From assembly GCA_003542575.1 (NCBI GenBank), contig DPKJ01000014.1, positions 1-64,000 of the forward strand: 64,000 nt of DNA, written 5' to 3'. The translations under genes were made by a program, and so were the position numbers. Of the stretch, positions 33,890 through 42,040 are shown one piece after another (the first letter of the stretch is position 1; each line of letters begins with the position of its first letter). The notes under the pieces are model-generated. The model was not told the origin of the DNA. It worked only from the letters and a program-made list of their open reading frames with translations, and did not search any database. This DNA comes from Rikenellaceae bacterium (lineage in GTDB: Bacteria > Bacteroidota > Bacteroidia > Bacteroidales > UBA932).

Positions 33890-34531
33890 GTTGGCCTGCA
33901 TATAATTGACATATAGATACTTACAACAATGATGTTAAATAATTCAACAGAATGAATTACATATATCACTCTTTATCTGCCACTTACAAAACAACTTAAA
34001 TCAGAACATCTTCTTTTGAATGAATTGAGTTTGAGAAGAGGCATGCAGGAAGATGTAGAGACAGGAAGATGTAGAGAGTGAAGTGCAAAGAAGTATTGAG
34101 GCTTAACCATTCAGAACACAGTTCAGAGGAGTAACCTGTTGTCAATGATCGCACAAATCCTCAACTCAAAGGCAACATTTGTTTTCTGATAATTTTCTGC
34201 GGCTACTTTTCGGAAACGACGAGGACTGTTTGACGACCAAAGGAAGGAGTTCCGCAGTCGCCGAAAAGTACCAGGAAAATTTGAGGGCACACTAAAACAA
34301 TCGGTTGCCGGAGTTGAGAGATTTGGGAAACTATTGGAAAAGTGCCCATTTCCGAAATTTTAAGTGTTAGCATAACTATCTGTTTAAATGGGTTATACAA
34401 AATCAGATTGCCCGTTTATTGAATTGTTGTTTTTTTAAGTTATTGATATATAGACGCTAAGACAAAGACTTAAAAGTCACTAATAAAATACCCCCCCAAC
34501 TTTTGTTCGTGATCCTCAATTTATAGAATGA
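33890..34531. other. Non-coding stretch after the RAYT gene
   Basis: No gene supported. It holds a 16-bp tandem pair (AGGAAGATGTAGAGAC type) at about 34049-34080 and the nested inverted repeat at 34204-34270. A C7 run lies near 34491. Confidence 0.5.
34204..34270. repeat. Nested inverted repeat (possible REP-type or structured element)
   Basis: TACTTTTCGG (34204-34213) pairs perfectly with CCGAAAAGTA (34261-34270), and inside it GACTG (34224-34228) with CAGTC (34255-34259). GC-richer than the surroundings. No U-tract, so not a terminator. Confidence 0.6.
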
Positions 34532-34532
34532 A

Positions 34533-34572
34533 AAAAGGTTGATAATTATCGTTAAACAATTACCAACCTTTT
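34533..34572 (-). terminator. Terminator after tRNA-Leu
   Basis: AAAGGTTG with TAATT pairs with AATTA and CAACCTTT; on the minus strand a T-run follows. Lies directly after the tRNA 3' end. Confidence 0.7.
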
Positions 34573-34573
34573 C

Positions 34574-34662
34574 TGGTACTCGGGACGGGAATCGAACCCG
34601 TACGGGCATTTCTGCCCACAGGATTTTAAGTCCTGCGTGTCTACCTATTCCACCACCCGAGC
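34574..34662 (-). tRNA. tRNA-Leu (anticodon TAA)
   Basis: 89 bases including encoded CCA. Acceptor stem GCTCGGG/CCCGAGT, anticodon loop CTTAAAA giving TAA, long variable arm (GGGCAGAAATGCCC, class II tRNA) and TTCGATTCC T-loop. Confidence 0.95.
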
Positions 34663-34734
34663 CAGTTTCTGCCGGTTTTCAAATTGCTTTAAAAATCCCG
34701 GTGGAAATCAAAATTTCAATATTTCAAGTTAATT

Positions 34735-34761
34735 CAAAAAAACCTCTCCTTTGCGGAGAGG
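34735..34761 (-). terminator. Terminator between the two tRNA genes
   Basis: CCTCTCC (34743-34749) pairs with GGAGAGG (34755-34761), with an A-run on the plus strand (T-run on the minus) at 34735-34742, just after tRNA-Gly. Confidence 0.8.
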
Positions 34762-34769
34762 TTTTGCAG

Positions 34770-34842
34770 AGCGGAAAACGAGACTCGAACTCGCGACCCT
34801 AACCTTGGCAAGGTTATGCTCTACCAACTGAGCTATTTCCGC
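34770..34842 (-). tRNA. tRNA-Gly (anticodon GCC)
   Basis: 73 bases, no encoded CCA. Acceptor GCGGAAA/TTTCCGC, D-arm AGCTCAGTTGGTAGAGC, anticodon loop TTGCCAA giving GCC, T-arm with GTTCGAGTC. Confidence 0.95.
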
Positions 34843-34853
34843 GTTTGGGATTG

Positions 34854-34884
34854 CAAAAGTAATAAAATTTTTGCAAGCTCCAAA
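34854..34884 (-). promoter_or_regulatory. Promoter of tRNA-Gly (TTTG-N19-TACTTTTG)
   Basis: TTTG at 34884-34881, 19 bases, TACTTTTG at 34861-34854; the tRNA starts 12 bases later. Full consensus. Confidence 0.75.
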
Positions 34885-34888
34885 AAAT

Positions 34889-35914
34889 TTAAATCACAGT
34901 TTCAAATTCTTTAAGGAATCTGATATCGTTTTCGAAGTAATGACGAAGGTCCTTCACCTGCCATTTTAGCATGGCTATTCTTTCGATGCCCATTCCAAAG
35001 GCAAAACCTGTATATTGGGTACTATCTATACCGTTAGCTTCAAGAACATTGGGATCGACCATTCCGCAACCCATAATTTCCAGCCAACCTGTTCCCTTAC
35101 ATATGTTGCAACCCTTACCTTTACAAATATTGCAACTTACATCAACCTCTGCACTTGGCTCAGTGAAAGGGAAATACGACGGCCTAAGGCGAATCTGAGT
35201 CTCCTCTCCGAACATCTCACGCGCAAAGAGCAGTACCGCCTGCTTGAGATCGGCAAATGAGACCTTTTTATCAATATACAGCCCCTCTACCTGGTGGAAA
35301 ATGCAATGCGCTCTGGCCGATATGGCCTCGTTGCGAAATACTCTGCCCGGGCAAACAATTCTGATTGGGAGTTTCATGTGCTCCATTGCCCTAACCTGTA
35401 CCGAGCTTGTATGAGTTCTTAAAAGAACAGGATTGTCACCCGATGTTATGAAAAAAGTATCCTGCATATCCCTGGCGGGGTGCTCAGGTGGAAAATTAAG
35501 TGCTCCAAAGACATGCCAGTCATCCTCAATCTCCGGACCCTCAGCAAGAACATATCCGAATTTATTGAAAATTGAGAGAATTTCGTCTCTTGTAACAGAA
35601 ATAGGGTGTCTGCCGCCAAGTTCAACCAAATCGCCGGGTTTAGTAAGATCGTACGCACTTGATGACTCCCCCGGATTTTGCTCCAGTACTTCGCGAAGCT
35701 CTTCTATCTTCTGAGATGCCGCAACCTTAAGGTTGTTCAAAACCTGCCCCAGTTCACGTTTTTGCTCTGGCAAAACATTACGAAAATCGTCAAACATTTG
35801 GGTAATGGTACCCTTTTTCCCCAACAGGCGAATTCTAAGCTCTTCTATCTCCGACTCCTTCTGAGCGGTCAGCTCAGCAATTTCGGCCATTAATTTTTCA
35901 ATTTTATCTCTCAT
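34889..35914 (-). CDS. pheS: Phenylalanyl-tRNA synthetase alpha subunit
   Basis: 341 residues. N-terminal coiled coil (about 1-85) for tRNA binding, then the class II core: motif 2 in VFRNEAISARAHCIFHQ, EGLYIDKKVSF, and motif 3 in FAFGMGIERIAML. A four-cysteine zinc-ribbon-like insert (CNIC-x4-CNIC) is typical of Bacteroidota PheS. pheT is not adjacent, so the two subunits are encoded apart. A -7 box lies at 36040-36047. Confidence 0.95.
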   Translation of the reverse strand: MRDKIEKLMAEIAELTAQKESEIEELRIRLLGKKGTITQMFDDFRNVLPEQKRELGQVLNNLKVAASQKIEELREVLEQNPGESSSAYDLTKPGDLVELGGRHPISVTRDEILSIFNKFGYVLAEGPEIEDDWHVFGALNFPPEHPARDMQDTFFITSGDNPVLLRTHTSSVQVRAMEHMKLPIRIVCPGRVFRNEAISARAHCIFHQVEGLYIDKKVSFADLKQAVLLFAREMFGEETQIRLRPSYFPFTEPSAEVDVSCNICKGKGCNICKGTGWLEIMGCGMVDPNVLEANGIDSTQYTGFAFGMGIERIAMLKWQVKDLRHYFENDIRFLKEFETVI

Positions 35915-35957
35915 TTTTCTTTATCAGTATTCAGACCGGAAAAAGTTCTTATGCGTT

Positions 35958-36020
35958 TTACTTTACCCTCTCATAATATTGCTCGAATTCCTTTGGTCCC
36001 TTCGAGTCATTAAGCATCAT
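35958..36020 (-). CDS. Possible 20-codon leader ORF before pheS
   Basis: ATG at 36020, stop at 35958-35960; peptide MMLNDSKGPKEFEQYYERVK. It lies between the putative pheS promoter and pheS. Only one Phe, so it is not a PheM-type attenuator peptide. No ribosome-binding site. May be chance or the end of a lost gene. Confidence 0.25.
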   Translation of the reverse strand: MMLNDSKGPKEFEQYYERVK

Positions 36021-36036
36021 AAAGGGATTAAAACGG

Positions 36037-39000
36037 CTACAAAGGTAATAATTCTTTTATTGCTCTCTCCAGTTGAGGATCTTTTGATTCAAGACGATCT
36101 TTGAATGTGTTCTTAACATAGATATCCGGAGAGACACCTTCGAATTCAAGATCCTTACCATCAAGAGTGTAGCAACCCCAGGCAGGAAGTCTCACGCTGG
36201 AACCATCAATCAGACGGGCAGAAGAGGTAAAGATAATCCAGCGGTATGTCTCTGTTCCAACCAGCTTAGCCAGCGACAGAGTTTTAATTCCGTTAGAGGT
36301 AACCTCGGCATCACTAAGACTTCTTTCATTAACCAAAACAATTATCGGTTTATCGGCAGGAGTTACATTGGGATGTGAAACTCGCGGATTATCCCTGTGA
36401 CTCCAACGGAAGTGTTCTCTCTGGCTAAGCATGTCAATCACCTCTCTATGCACATTGCCTCCATTGTTGAACCTAAGGTCCAGAATAAGAGCATCTTTAT
36501 GAACAGCTATAGTGTTTATTTCAATATAGAACCTCTCAAGAGACTCAGGCGACATATCCCTCATATGCAGGTAAGCAATCTTTCCGTTTGCAGCACTATC
36601 GACATAGGCCCTGTTCCAGTCCTCCCACTCTGTATATAATAGAGCCCTGAGCTCCGGTGTTGACATAGTGTGAATCTTAACATCAAACTCTTTACCCTCT
36701 CTCATAAATCCAAGCACAACCTCGCGCGGCAATGCAGCAGAAGCAAAATAGAGCTCCCGATTCTTCCCACTCTCCAATTTAACTCCATTTACTGAAACCA
36801 ATATATCGCCCGCCTTCAATGGATTTCCTGAATAGTCGGCCTTTGATCCCGGAACAATTCTATCCAGCACATAAGGTGAATCATTTTTAAATATAAGCCC
36901 TGTAGCAATTGTAGAATATCTTGATGGAGCCTCCTCATCCTTGCCGCCAGTACTGAAGCCCATGTGTGAAGAGTTAAGCTCGTTTAGCATATCGTTAAGC
37001 AGAATTCTCAGGTCATCTCTGGACTTTACATGTTTCAGAAAACCTGCATAGTAATCCCTTTTTGCACGCCAGTCAACACCGTGGAATTTAACATCATAGA
37101 AATTCTGCTCCAGAGTAGCCCAAACCTCATAGAACATCTGTCTGAACTCATCCGAAATATTCTTTGCAAAATTGTGTTTGAGATCAATCTTGGTTGCTGT
37201 TGCCGAGGCTAAATCAACCTTATACAGAGCCTCCCTATCTGCAGCAAAAAACTCTTTCCCTCCGTTGCTGTAAGCAGAGGCCATTCCTATCCCTTTAATT
37301 TTTTGAGGAGGCTTCTGATCCCACTCCTTAAGTTCAGTGACATACAACCCCCAATCTCCCTCGTGATTTGAATTGAACAGCAGATAACTCTTTTCTCCCC
37401 TCGACACCATAAACAGCGAATGCTGCTCTCCCCTGCTCATTACCCGCTCATATCTTCTTTGGATATTATCCGGTCTTACAACAACCGAAGAGTCTCTCTT
37501 CTCACGAGCCGAAACAAACAGTTTATCATACTCATCGGCAGCAAAAGGCCCCACAACCTTCTCAAGAGCAATCTTATAAACCTGTGTCCCCGCACCCCTT
37601 GGGAAAGCAGAACTCACACGGTTTGAGAGTATGTAGAGGTATTTTCCGTCAGGAGAGAATACAGGGTCATTTTCGAAATTGGCCGAGTTTGTCAGATTCA
37701 GAGAGCTCTTTTTAGCTAAATCATATATGAATATATCTCTCTCGAAGAGGTTTACTGCTGCATAGGCAAGGTGTTTACCATCAAATGAAAAACTTATCGG
37801 ATAGCTCTGAAATGCCCAAAATTCGTGGTTTTGCAACACCTCAGTCGCCTTTGTAGCAGTATTGATAACCATAAGTGATTTTCCACCATTAACAAATGCA
37901 ATTTTATCTCCCTTAGGTGATATTACAAGAGATTTTATCGATGATTCGGGTGTAAACAGAGGTGTCTCTGCAGTTTTAAGGTCTGCACTCCGGAAATAGA
38001 GGCCTGTCCAGCCACCATTGGTTCTTGTGTAATAGACGCCCTTACTGTCAGAAGCCCAGATAGCCTCGTCAGCCCTCTCTCCGGCAGGCGTAGGCAGCTG
38101 TTTTACGAAATTACCCTTGGCATCAGAGACAAAAAGCAAACCCCTGAATGTAAACACCAGTTTTTTACCATCCGGTGAAATAGCAAAGCTCTGTGGCCTG
38201 CCCAACGGAACTGAAATATCATTAAGAATACGGTTATCGGCAAGTTCAATTTGAGGTTCAACACTCTCGCCGCTTTTAAGATCAAGAACATGAATCCTGT
38301 AACCTTTAATAAAGACTATTTTTGACCCATCATGGCTAATTGCCGGGTACTGAACCGACTCTTCAAACGAAGTGAGATACTTTTTGTCGGTATGTCTTAC
38401 AATATTTGCCTCTCCGTTGCCCTCCTCAGAGACATAATAGAGGTTACCCCCCTTGTCAACCATTGGCCAGATATCCCTTCCCCTAAAGTCTGTAAGCTCT
38501 TTATACTCTTTTGTCTTCTCATTCCATGACTTTATATCTGGATTATGATCTCCACGATAACCCTTTCTTGTCTGAAACGCGAAGCTCTCGGTAGATTCGT
38601 TAAAATAGTACTCACCGGTTGCCGGATTTTTTACAAGATTGGCTATTGTATTAAAATAGTGTGGAAAAAGTCGCACCGGAGTACCGCCCTCTGCAGGAAC
38701 GTAGTATGTACTTCTTGTATTGTATCTGTTTGACTCAATATATATACCTTTTGAATCGGGAGACCATGAAGCAGGAACATCTGACGCATCGTGAAACGTA
38801 AGTTGTGTAATTACCCCTCCGGCAACCGGAACAACATAAACATTGTTGTTTCCCTGTTCGTTTGAAGAGAACGCAAGGAGTTTTCCGTCCGGAGATATTT
38901 TGGGATTTGACTCGTTTCCTCCCATTGATATTACCTTTAGAGCAAGACCTCCGTTAGTTGCAACTTTGTAAATATCACCCGAGTATGAGAAATATATTTG

Positions 39001-39108
39001 AGAACCGTCGGGGGTAAGTGCCGGTTTAGTAGCAAATGTAACATTTTCAGCTGCAGCTCCTGAGCACAGGAGAAGCGCAGCAATAAGTGATAGTGCCGGT
39101 TTTAACAT
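36037..39108 (-). CDS. Tricorn-like S41 protease with propeller and PDZ domains
   Basis: 1023 residues. Signal peptide of about 19 residues. Residues about 25-600 hold WD40/PD40-type repeats (SPDGKLLAFSS, SPDGKYLYILS and similar) forming one or two propellers; about 680-740 a helical C1-like domain; about 770-830 a PDZ domain (KAGDILVSVNG); about 880-1010 the S41 core with LILDLRFNNGG and the nucleophile serine in NERSLSDAEV. This is the layout of tricorn protease and its bacterial homologues, which trim oligopeptides. The signal peptide places it in the periplasm. Last of a four-gene run yraN-manC-like-arcA-this gene, all with gaps under 30 bases. Confidence 0.87.
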   Translation of the reverse strand: MLKPALSLIAALLLCSGAAAENVTFATKPALTPDGSQIYFSYSGDIYKVATNGGLALKVISMGGNESNPKISPDGKLLAFSSNEQGNNNVYVVPVAGGVITQLTFHDASDVPASWSPDSKGIYIESNRYNTRSTYYVPAEGGTPVRLFPHYFNTIANLVKNPATGEYYFNESTESFAFQTRKGYRGDHNPDIKSWNEKTKEYKELTDFRGRDIWPMVDKGGNLYYVSEEGNGEANIVRHTDKKYLTSFEESVQYPAISHDGSKIVFIKGYRIHVLDLKSGESVEPQIELADNRILNDISVPLGRPQSFAISPDGKKLVFTFRGLLFVSDAKGNFVKQLPTPAGERADEAIWASDSKGVYYTRTNGGWTGLYFRSADLKTAETPLFTPESSIKSLVISPKGDKIAFVNGGKSLMVINTATKATEVLQNHEFWAFQSYPISFSFDGKHLAYAAVNLFERDIFIYDLAKKSSLNLTNSANFENDPVFSPDGKYLYILSNRVSSAFPRGAGTQVYKIALEKVVGPFAADEYDKLFVSAREKRDSSVVVRPDNIQRRYERVMSRGEQHSLFMVSRGEKSYLLFNSNHEGDWGLYVTELKEWDQKPPQKIKGIGMASAYSNGGKEFFAADREALYKVDLASATATKIDLKHNFAKNISDEFRQMFYEVWATLEQNFYDVKFHGVDWRAKRDYYAGFLKHVKSRDDLRILLNDMLNELNSSHMGFSTGGKDEEAPSRYSTIATGLIFKNDSPYVLDRIVPGSKADYSGNPLKAGDILVSVNGVKLESGKNRELYFASAALPREVVLGFMREGKEFDVKIHTMSTPELRALLYTEWEDWNRAYVDSAANGKIAYLHMRDMSPESLERFYIEINTIAVHKDALILDLRFNNGGNVHREVIDMLSQREHFRWSHRDNPRVSHPNVTPADKPIIVLVNERSLSDAEVTSNGIKTLSLAKLVGTETYRWIIFTSSARLIDGSSVRLPAWGCYTLDGKDLEFEGVSPDIYVKNTFKDRLESKDPQLERAIKELLPL
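36040..36047 (-). promoter_or_regulatory. -7 box (TACCTTTG), possible pheS promoter
   Basis: Overlaps the last codons of the upstream S41 gene; no -33 TTTG. It would give a leader of about 120 bases. Confidence 0.35.
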
Positions 39109-39135
39109 ATCTGAATTGTTAGGTTATATCTAAAA

Positions 39136-40413
39136 TTATTTTGGCCATTTTACGGGTGACCTCCTTAAAGGCATTGTCATACATCTTGCACCACCACCAC
39201 CTCTTGGTAATTCCGAACCCTCTATGGTTACTACACAGTTCTTAATCTTATGAATATCCTTTTTACCTGATATTACATCCCAGGAAGGTATTATTTCAAA
39301 ACCAATCTTATCCAGCTCATTAAGTGTATGTACATTCCTTGCATACGCCATCACTTTTCCGGGAGCAAGTGCAAACAGGTTTGCCCCGCTATGCCACTGC
39401 TCTCTCTCCTGATTCCACTCATCGGCACTTCCTCCGCAAATAACAGTATCAACCTCCATTCCAAGCTTTTTAAGAATTGAAGGGATGTTGTTAACCGATT
39501 TGATTTTTGAAACCTTACCGTTTTCGATAATCATATGAACTGTCTGGAACTGATTTTCACCAAGAATCAACGGCTCAAAGACCATTGCCTTATCGGTATC
39601 AAGAAGAGTGAAGACCATGTCAAGGTGTATAAAAGATTCGGGCGATTCGGGCAGTTGCTGTACAATTATGTGCTTCTTCTCGGTACACCCCGATCTGCAA
39701 AGACGGTTTATGAGCATATCAATACCCTGACTGCTAGTCCTTGTGCCATTTCCAACAAGCAGAATATCCTCCCTTGCTACCAGAATATCCCCTCCCTCCA
39801 TATAAACCTCGTTATTACCGGGCTGAAAATCGTGCGCATTCAATACATCACCATTAAAAATTCGCTTGCTCCTGAATATGGCTTCACAAATAAAAGACTC
39901 CCTCATCCTTACCTTGCTTGCCATCTTGCAAACCAACACCTTATTCCCTATTGATACAGAGGCATCTCTGGTAAAATAGAAATTATACAGAGGCTGAAGC
40001 GCATAATAATCATCTTTAAGATATGCTGTCAGTGAATTAATCCTTGCAGGCAATCCCTCTATAAGCACCTTTGTAAGTGCTTTTGAAGACATATCCATCA
40101 GGTATTCAAAATATTCTGTAACCTCTTCACTAACACAAATTTTACCAATAAGTGCCTCCCGCTCCTCGTGCTTATCTAAAAGTTCACAAAGAAGATCGGC
40201 AATTTGATAGGTTTTGGTAAACTTATTTAGAACACCTGAAAGCTGCTCATACTCCTTTTGAGCAATGGAGAGGTTTAATATGTCACTGTAAAGGGCTCTC
40301 TGCGCATTACGGGGAGTCATGTTCTCTACCTCGGCACCGGGGGTGTGTAACAACACGGCCTCCAGCTTACCTATCTCTGAATTTACCTCAATATTAAGAA
40401 GCTTTTCCTTCAT
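39136..40413 (-). CDS. arcA: Arginine deiminase
   Basis: 425 residues. Converts arginine to citrulline and ammonia. Family blocks: HTPGAEVENMTP, FTRDASVSIGNKV, MEGGDILVARED, FIHLDMVFTLLD with the catalytic His, and the C-terminal GGGGARCMTMP with nucleophile Cys411. No arcB or arcC is nearby; instead a CtlX-type citrulline hydrolase and an ornithine aminotransferase lie at 59.4-61.6 kb, suggesting conversion towards glutamate rather than the ATP-yielding ADI pathway (inference). Confidence 0.94.
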   Translation of the reverse strand: MKEKLLNIEVNSEIGKLEAVLLHTPGAEVENMTPRNAQRALYSDILNLSIAQKEYEQLSGVLNKFTKTYQIADLLCELLDKHEEREALIGKICVSEEVTEYFEYLMDMSSKALTKVLIEGLPARINSLTAYLKDDYYALQPLYNFYFTRDASVSIGNKVLVCKMASKVRMRESFICEAIFRSKRIFNGDVLNAHDFQPGNNEVYMEGGDILVAREDILLVGNGTRTSSQGIDMLINRLCRSGCTEKKHIIVQQLPESPESFIHLDMVFTLLDTDKAMVFEPLILGENQFQTVHMIIENGKVSKIKSVNNIPSILKKLGMEVDTVICGGSADEWNQEREQWHSGANLFALAPGKVMAYARNVHTLNELDKIGFEIIPSWDVISGKKDIHKIKNCVVTIEGSELPRGGGGARCMTMPLRRSPVKWPK

Positions 40414-40423
40414 ATATTTTTGT

Positions 40424-41518
40424 TTATTGATACTTGCTAAGATCTATCAAAGGAAGATCTGTCATTATTGATTTATAGACCGATTCGTCTCTTGGACATA
40501 TTAATAATACATCATTAGTGTTAATTATCATGAAATTATCCAACCCCGCTGCTACTATCAGTTTTTTCTCACCCTCAGACACAATTATCGAATTGCTAAC
40601 ACCCCTCAATAAAGTCTCTTTTGCCTGAACAAGGTTATCACCACTCTTTCCCTCAAATTGGGAATAGAGCGACTCCCATGTACCCAGATCTGACCAACCG
40701 AATGATACAGGATAGACAACAGCCTTATCTGTATTCTCCATTATTCCGTAGTCAATAGATATGCTCTTGCACTCCTCATAAACCTTATTAATGAAATGAG
40801 GCTCCTGTGGAGTGTAGTATTTTCCTGCCCCCTCACCAAAAATGGTTGCAATTTCGGGCTGATGTGTCTCAATCTCCTTAAGAATTGTTTTAAGATTCCA
40901 TATAAAAATACCTGAGTTCCAGAGAAATTCCCCACTGTTTACAAACACCTCTGCAAGCTGCGCGTTGGGCTTTTCGGTAAATGTCTTGACAGTATAGGCA
41001 ACATTACCGTTTATATTAAAAAAGTTGTGTTTGTTAGCCTGTATATATCCGTATTCGGTTTCGGGTCTGTTTGGCTCTACGCCGAGTGTGATTAGAACAT
41101 CGTTTTTTTGAGCATATCTGAGAGCGTTCTCTATGGTTTCAAGAAAAACCTCCTCGTTTTGAATCAAATGGTCCGATGGTGTTACAACAACTGTTGCATC
41201 GGGGTCTTTTGTGAGGATTTTATATGATGCATAAGCCATGCATGGTGCTGTATTTCTCCTGTATGGCTCCAGCAGTATCTGGTCAGAGGTAAGCTCAGGA
41301 ATCTGCTCAGCAACCATATCTTTATATGATGCAGAGGTAACAACCAATATGTTTTCACGAGGCATAATTTTTTCAAACCTCTCGTAGGTTTGCCTGATGA
41401 ATGTCTTACCTGTCCCCAGTATGTCCAGGAACTGTTTTGGCTTAGAATTTCTGCTGACAGGCCAAAAGCGGCTTCCAAGGCCACCGGCCATAATTATACA
41501 ATAGTGATTTTCAGCCAT
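40424..41518 (-). CDS. Mannose-1-phosphate guanylyltransferase
   Basis: 364 residues. Nucleotidyltransferase signature IIMAGGLGSRFWPVSRNSKPKQFLD, then VVTPSDHLI, TEYGYIQ, FTEKPN, SGIFIWN and the SIDYGIMENTDK and FGWSDLGTW blocks of the GDP-mannose pyrophosphorylase family. Makes GDP-mannose for surface glycans or protein O-glycosylation. It lacks the C-terminal phosphomannose isomerase domain of long ManC proteins. Ten bases before arcA, 19 after yraN. Confidence 0.92.
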   Translation of the reverse strand: MAENHYCIIMAGGLGSRFWPVSRNSKPKQFLDILGTGKTFIRQTYERFEKIMPRENILVVTSASYKDMVAEQIPELTSDQILLEPYRRNTAPCMAYASYKILTKDPDATVVVTPSDHLIQNEEVFLETIENALRYAQKNDVLITLGVEPNRPETEYGYIQANKHNFFNINGNVAYTVKTFTEKPNAQLAEVFVNSGEFLWNSGIFIWNLKTILKEIETHQPEIATIFGEGAGKYYTPQEPHFINKVYEECKSISIDYGIMENTDKAVVYPVSFGWSDLGTWESLYSQFEGKSGDNLVQAKETLLRGVSNSIIVSEGEKKLIVAAGLDNFMIINTNDVLLICPRDESVYKSIMTDLPLIDLSKYQ

Positions 41519-41537
41519 ATTTTTAATTATTTAAATA

Positions 41538-41957
41538 TTACCATTCAGGAGCAAAAGCATCAGGAAAATATTTGACTTCAACAACTCCACCCTCCTTAAA
41601 AATAACAGATACAATATCGAATCTGGTATCAAAATGAATATTATTTCTGTAAATAAACCTTGCAGCAGCCGAAATTACGGCACGTTGCTTTTTTCTATCT
41701 ACTGTTTCAAAGGGCAACCTTACAAGCGGTTCGGAAAGTGACCTCACCTCAACAATGTGAATCATTTCGTTTTTAAGATCAAAATGGCCACTCTTCATTA
41801 TAAGGTCAATCTCTCTGTGACCCGCTCTGTAGTTTCTCTGTAAAAGAGTCAGCCCCTTTTTCAAAAGATACTCCAACGCCATATCCTCCGCCAATCTTCC
41901 CCTCTCACTCCTTCCCTTCAGACGTGAAAAAGAGCCCTTTTCACCCTCCATCTGCAC
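41538..41957 (-). CDS. YraN family endonuclease-like protein (UPF0102)
   Basis: 139 residues. GRLAEDMALEYLLKKG, LLQRNYRAGHREIDLIM and HIVEVRS form the usual motif set with the E...D...ExK-like PD-(D/E)XK arrangement. Role unclear; often near housekeeping genes. First gene of the minus-strand operon that includes the mannose-1-phosphate guanylyltransferase and arcA. Confidence 0.87.
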   Translation of the reverse strand: MQMEGEKGSFSRLKGRSERGRLAEDMALEYLLKKGLTLLQRNYRAGHREIDLIMKSGHFDLKNEMIHIVEVRSLSEPLVRLPFETVDRKKQRAVISAAARFIYRNNIHFDTRFDIVSVIFKEGGVVEVKYFPDAFAPEW

Positions 41958-41990
41958 AATCTTTAAACAAATTTAACAAAATAAAACAAA

Positions 41991-42018
41991 AAAGCTTGCC
42001 CGATTTCGGACAAGCTTT
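41991..42018 (-). terminator. Terminator after the Oar-like receptor
   Basis: AAAGCTTG-CCCG with CGGA-CAAGCTTT, T-rich on the minus-strand 3' side, 23 bases after the receptor's stop. Confidence 0.8.
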
Positions 42019-42040
42019 AATGTTTTAAGAACTTAAATTT

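Noticed and set aside
34203..34400. 65-codon minus-strand ORF
   Set aside because: Covers the inverted repeat; no ribosome-binding site and no recognisable protein pattern.
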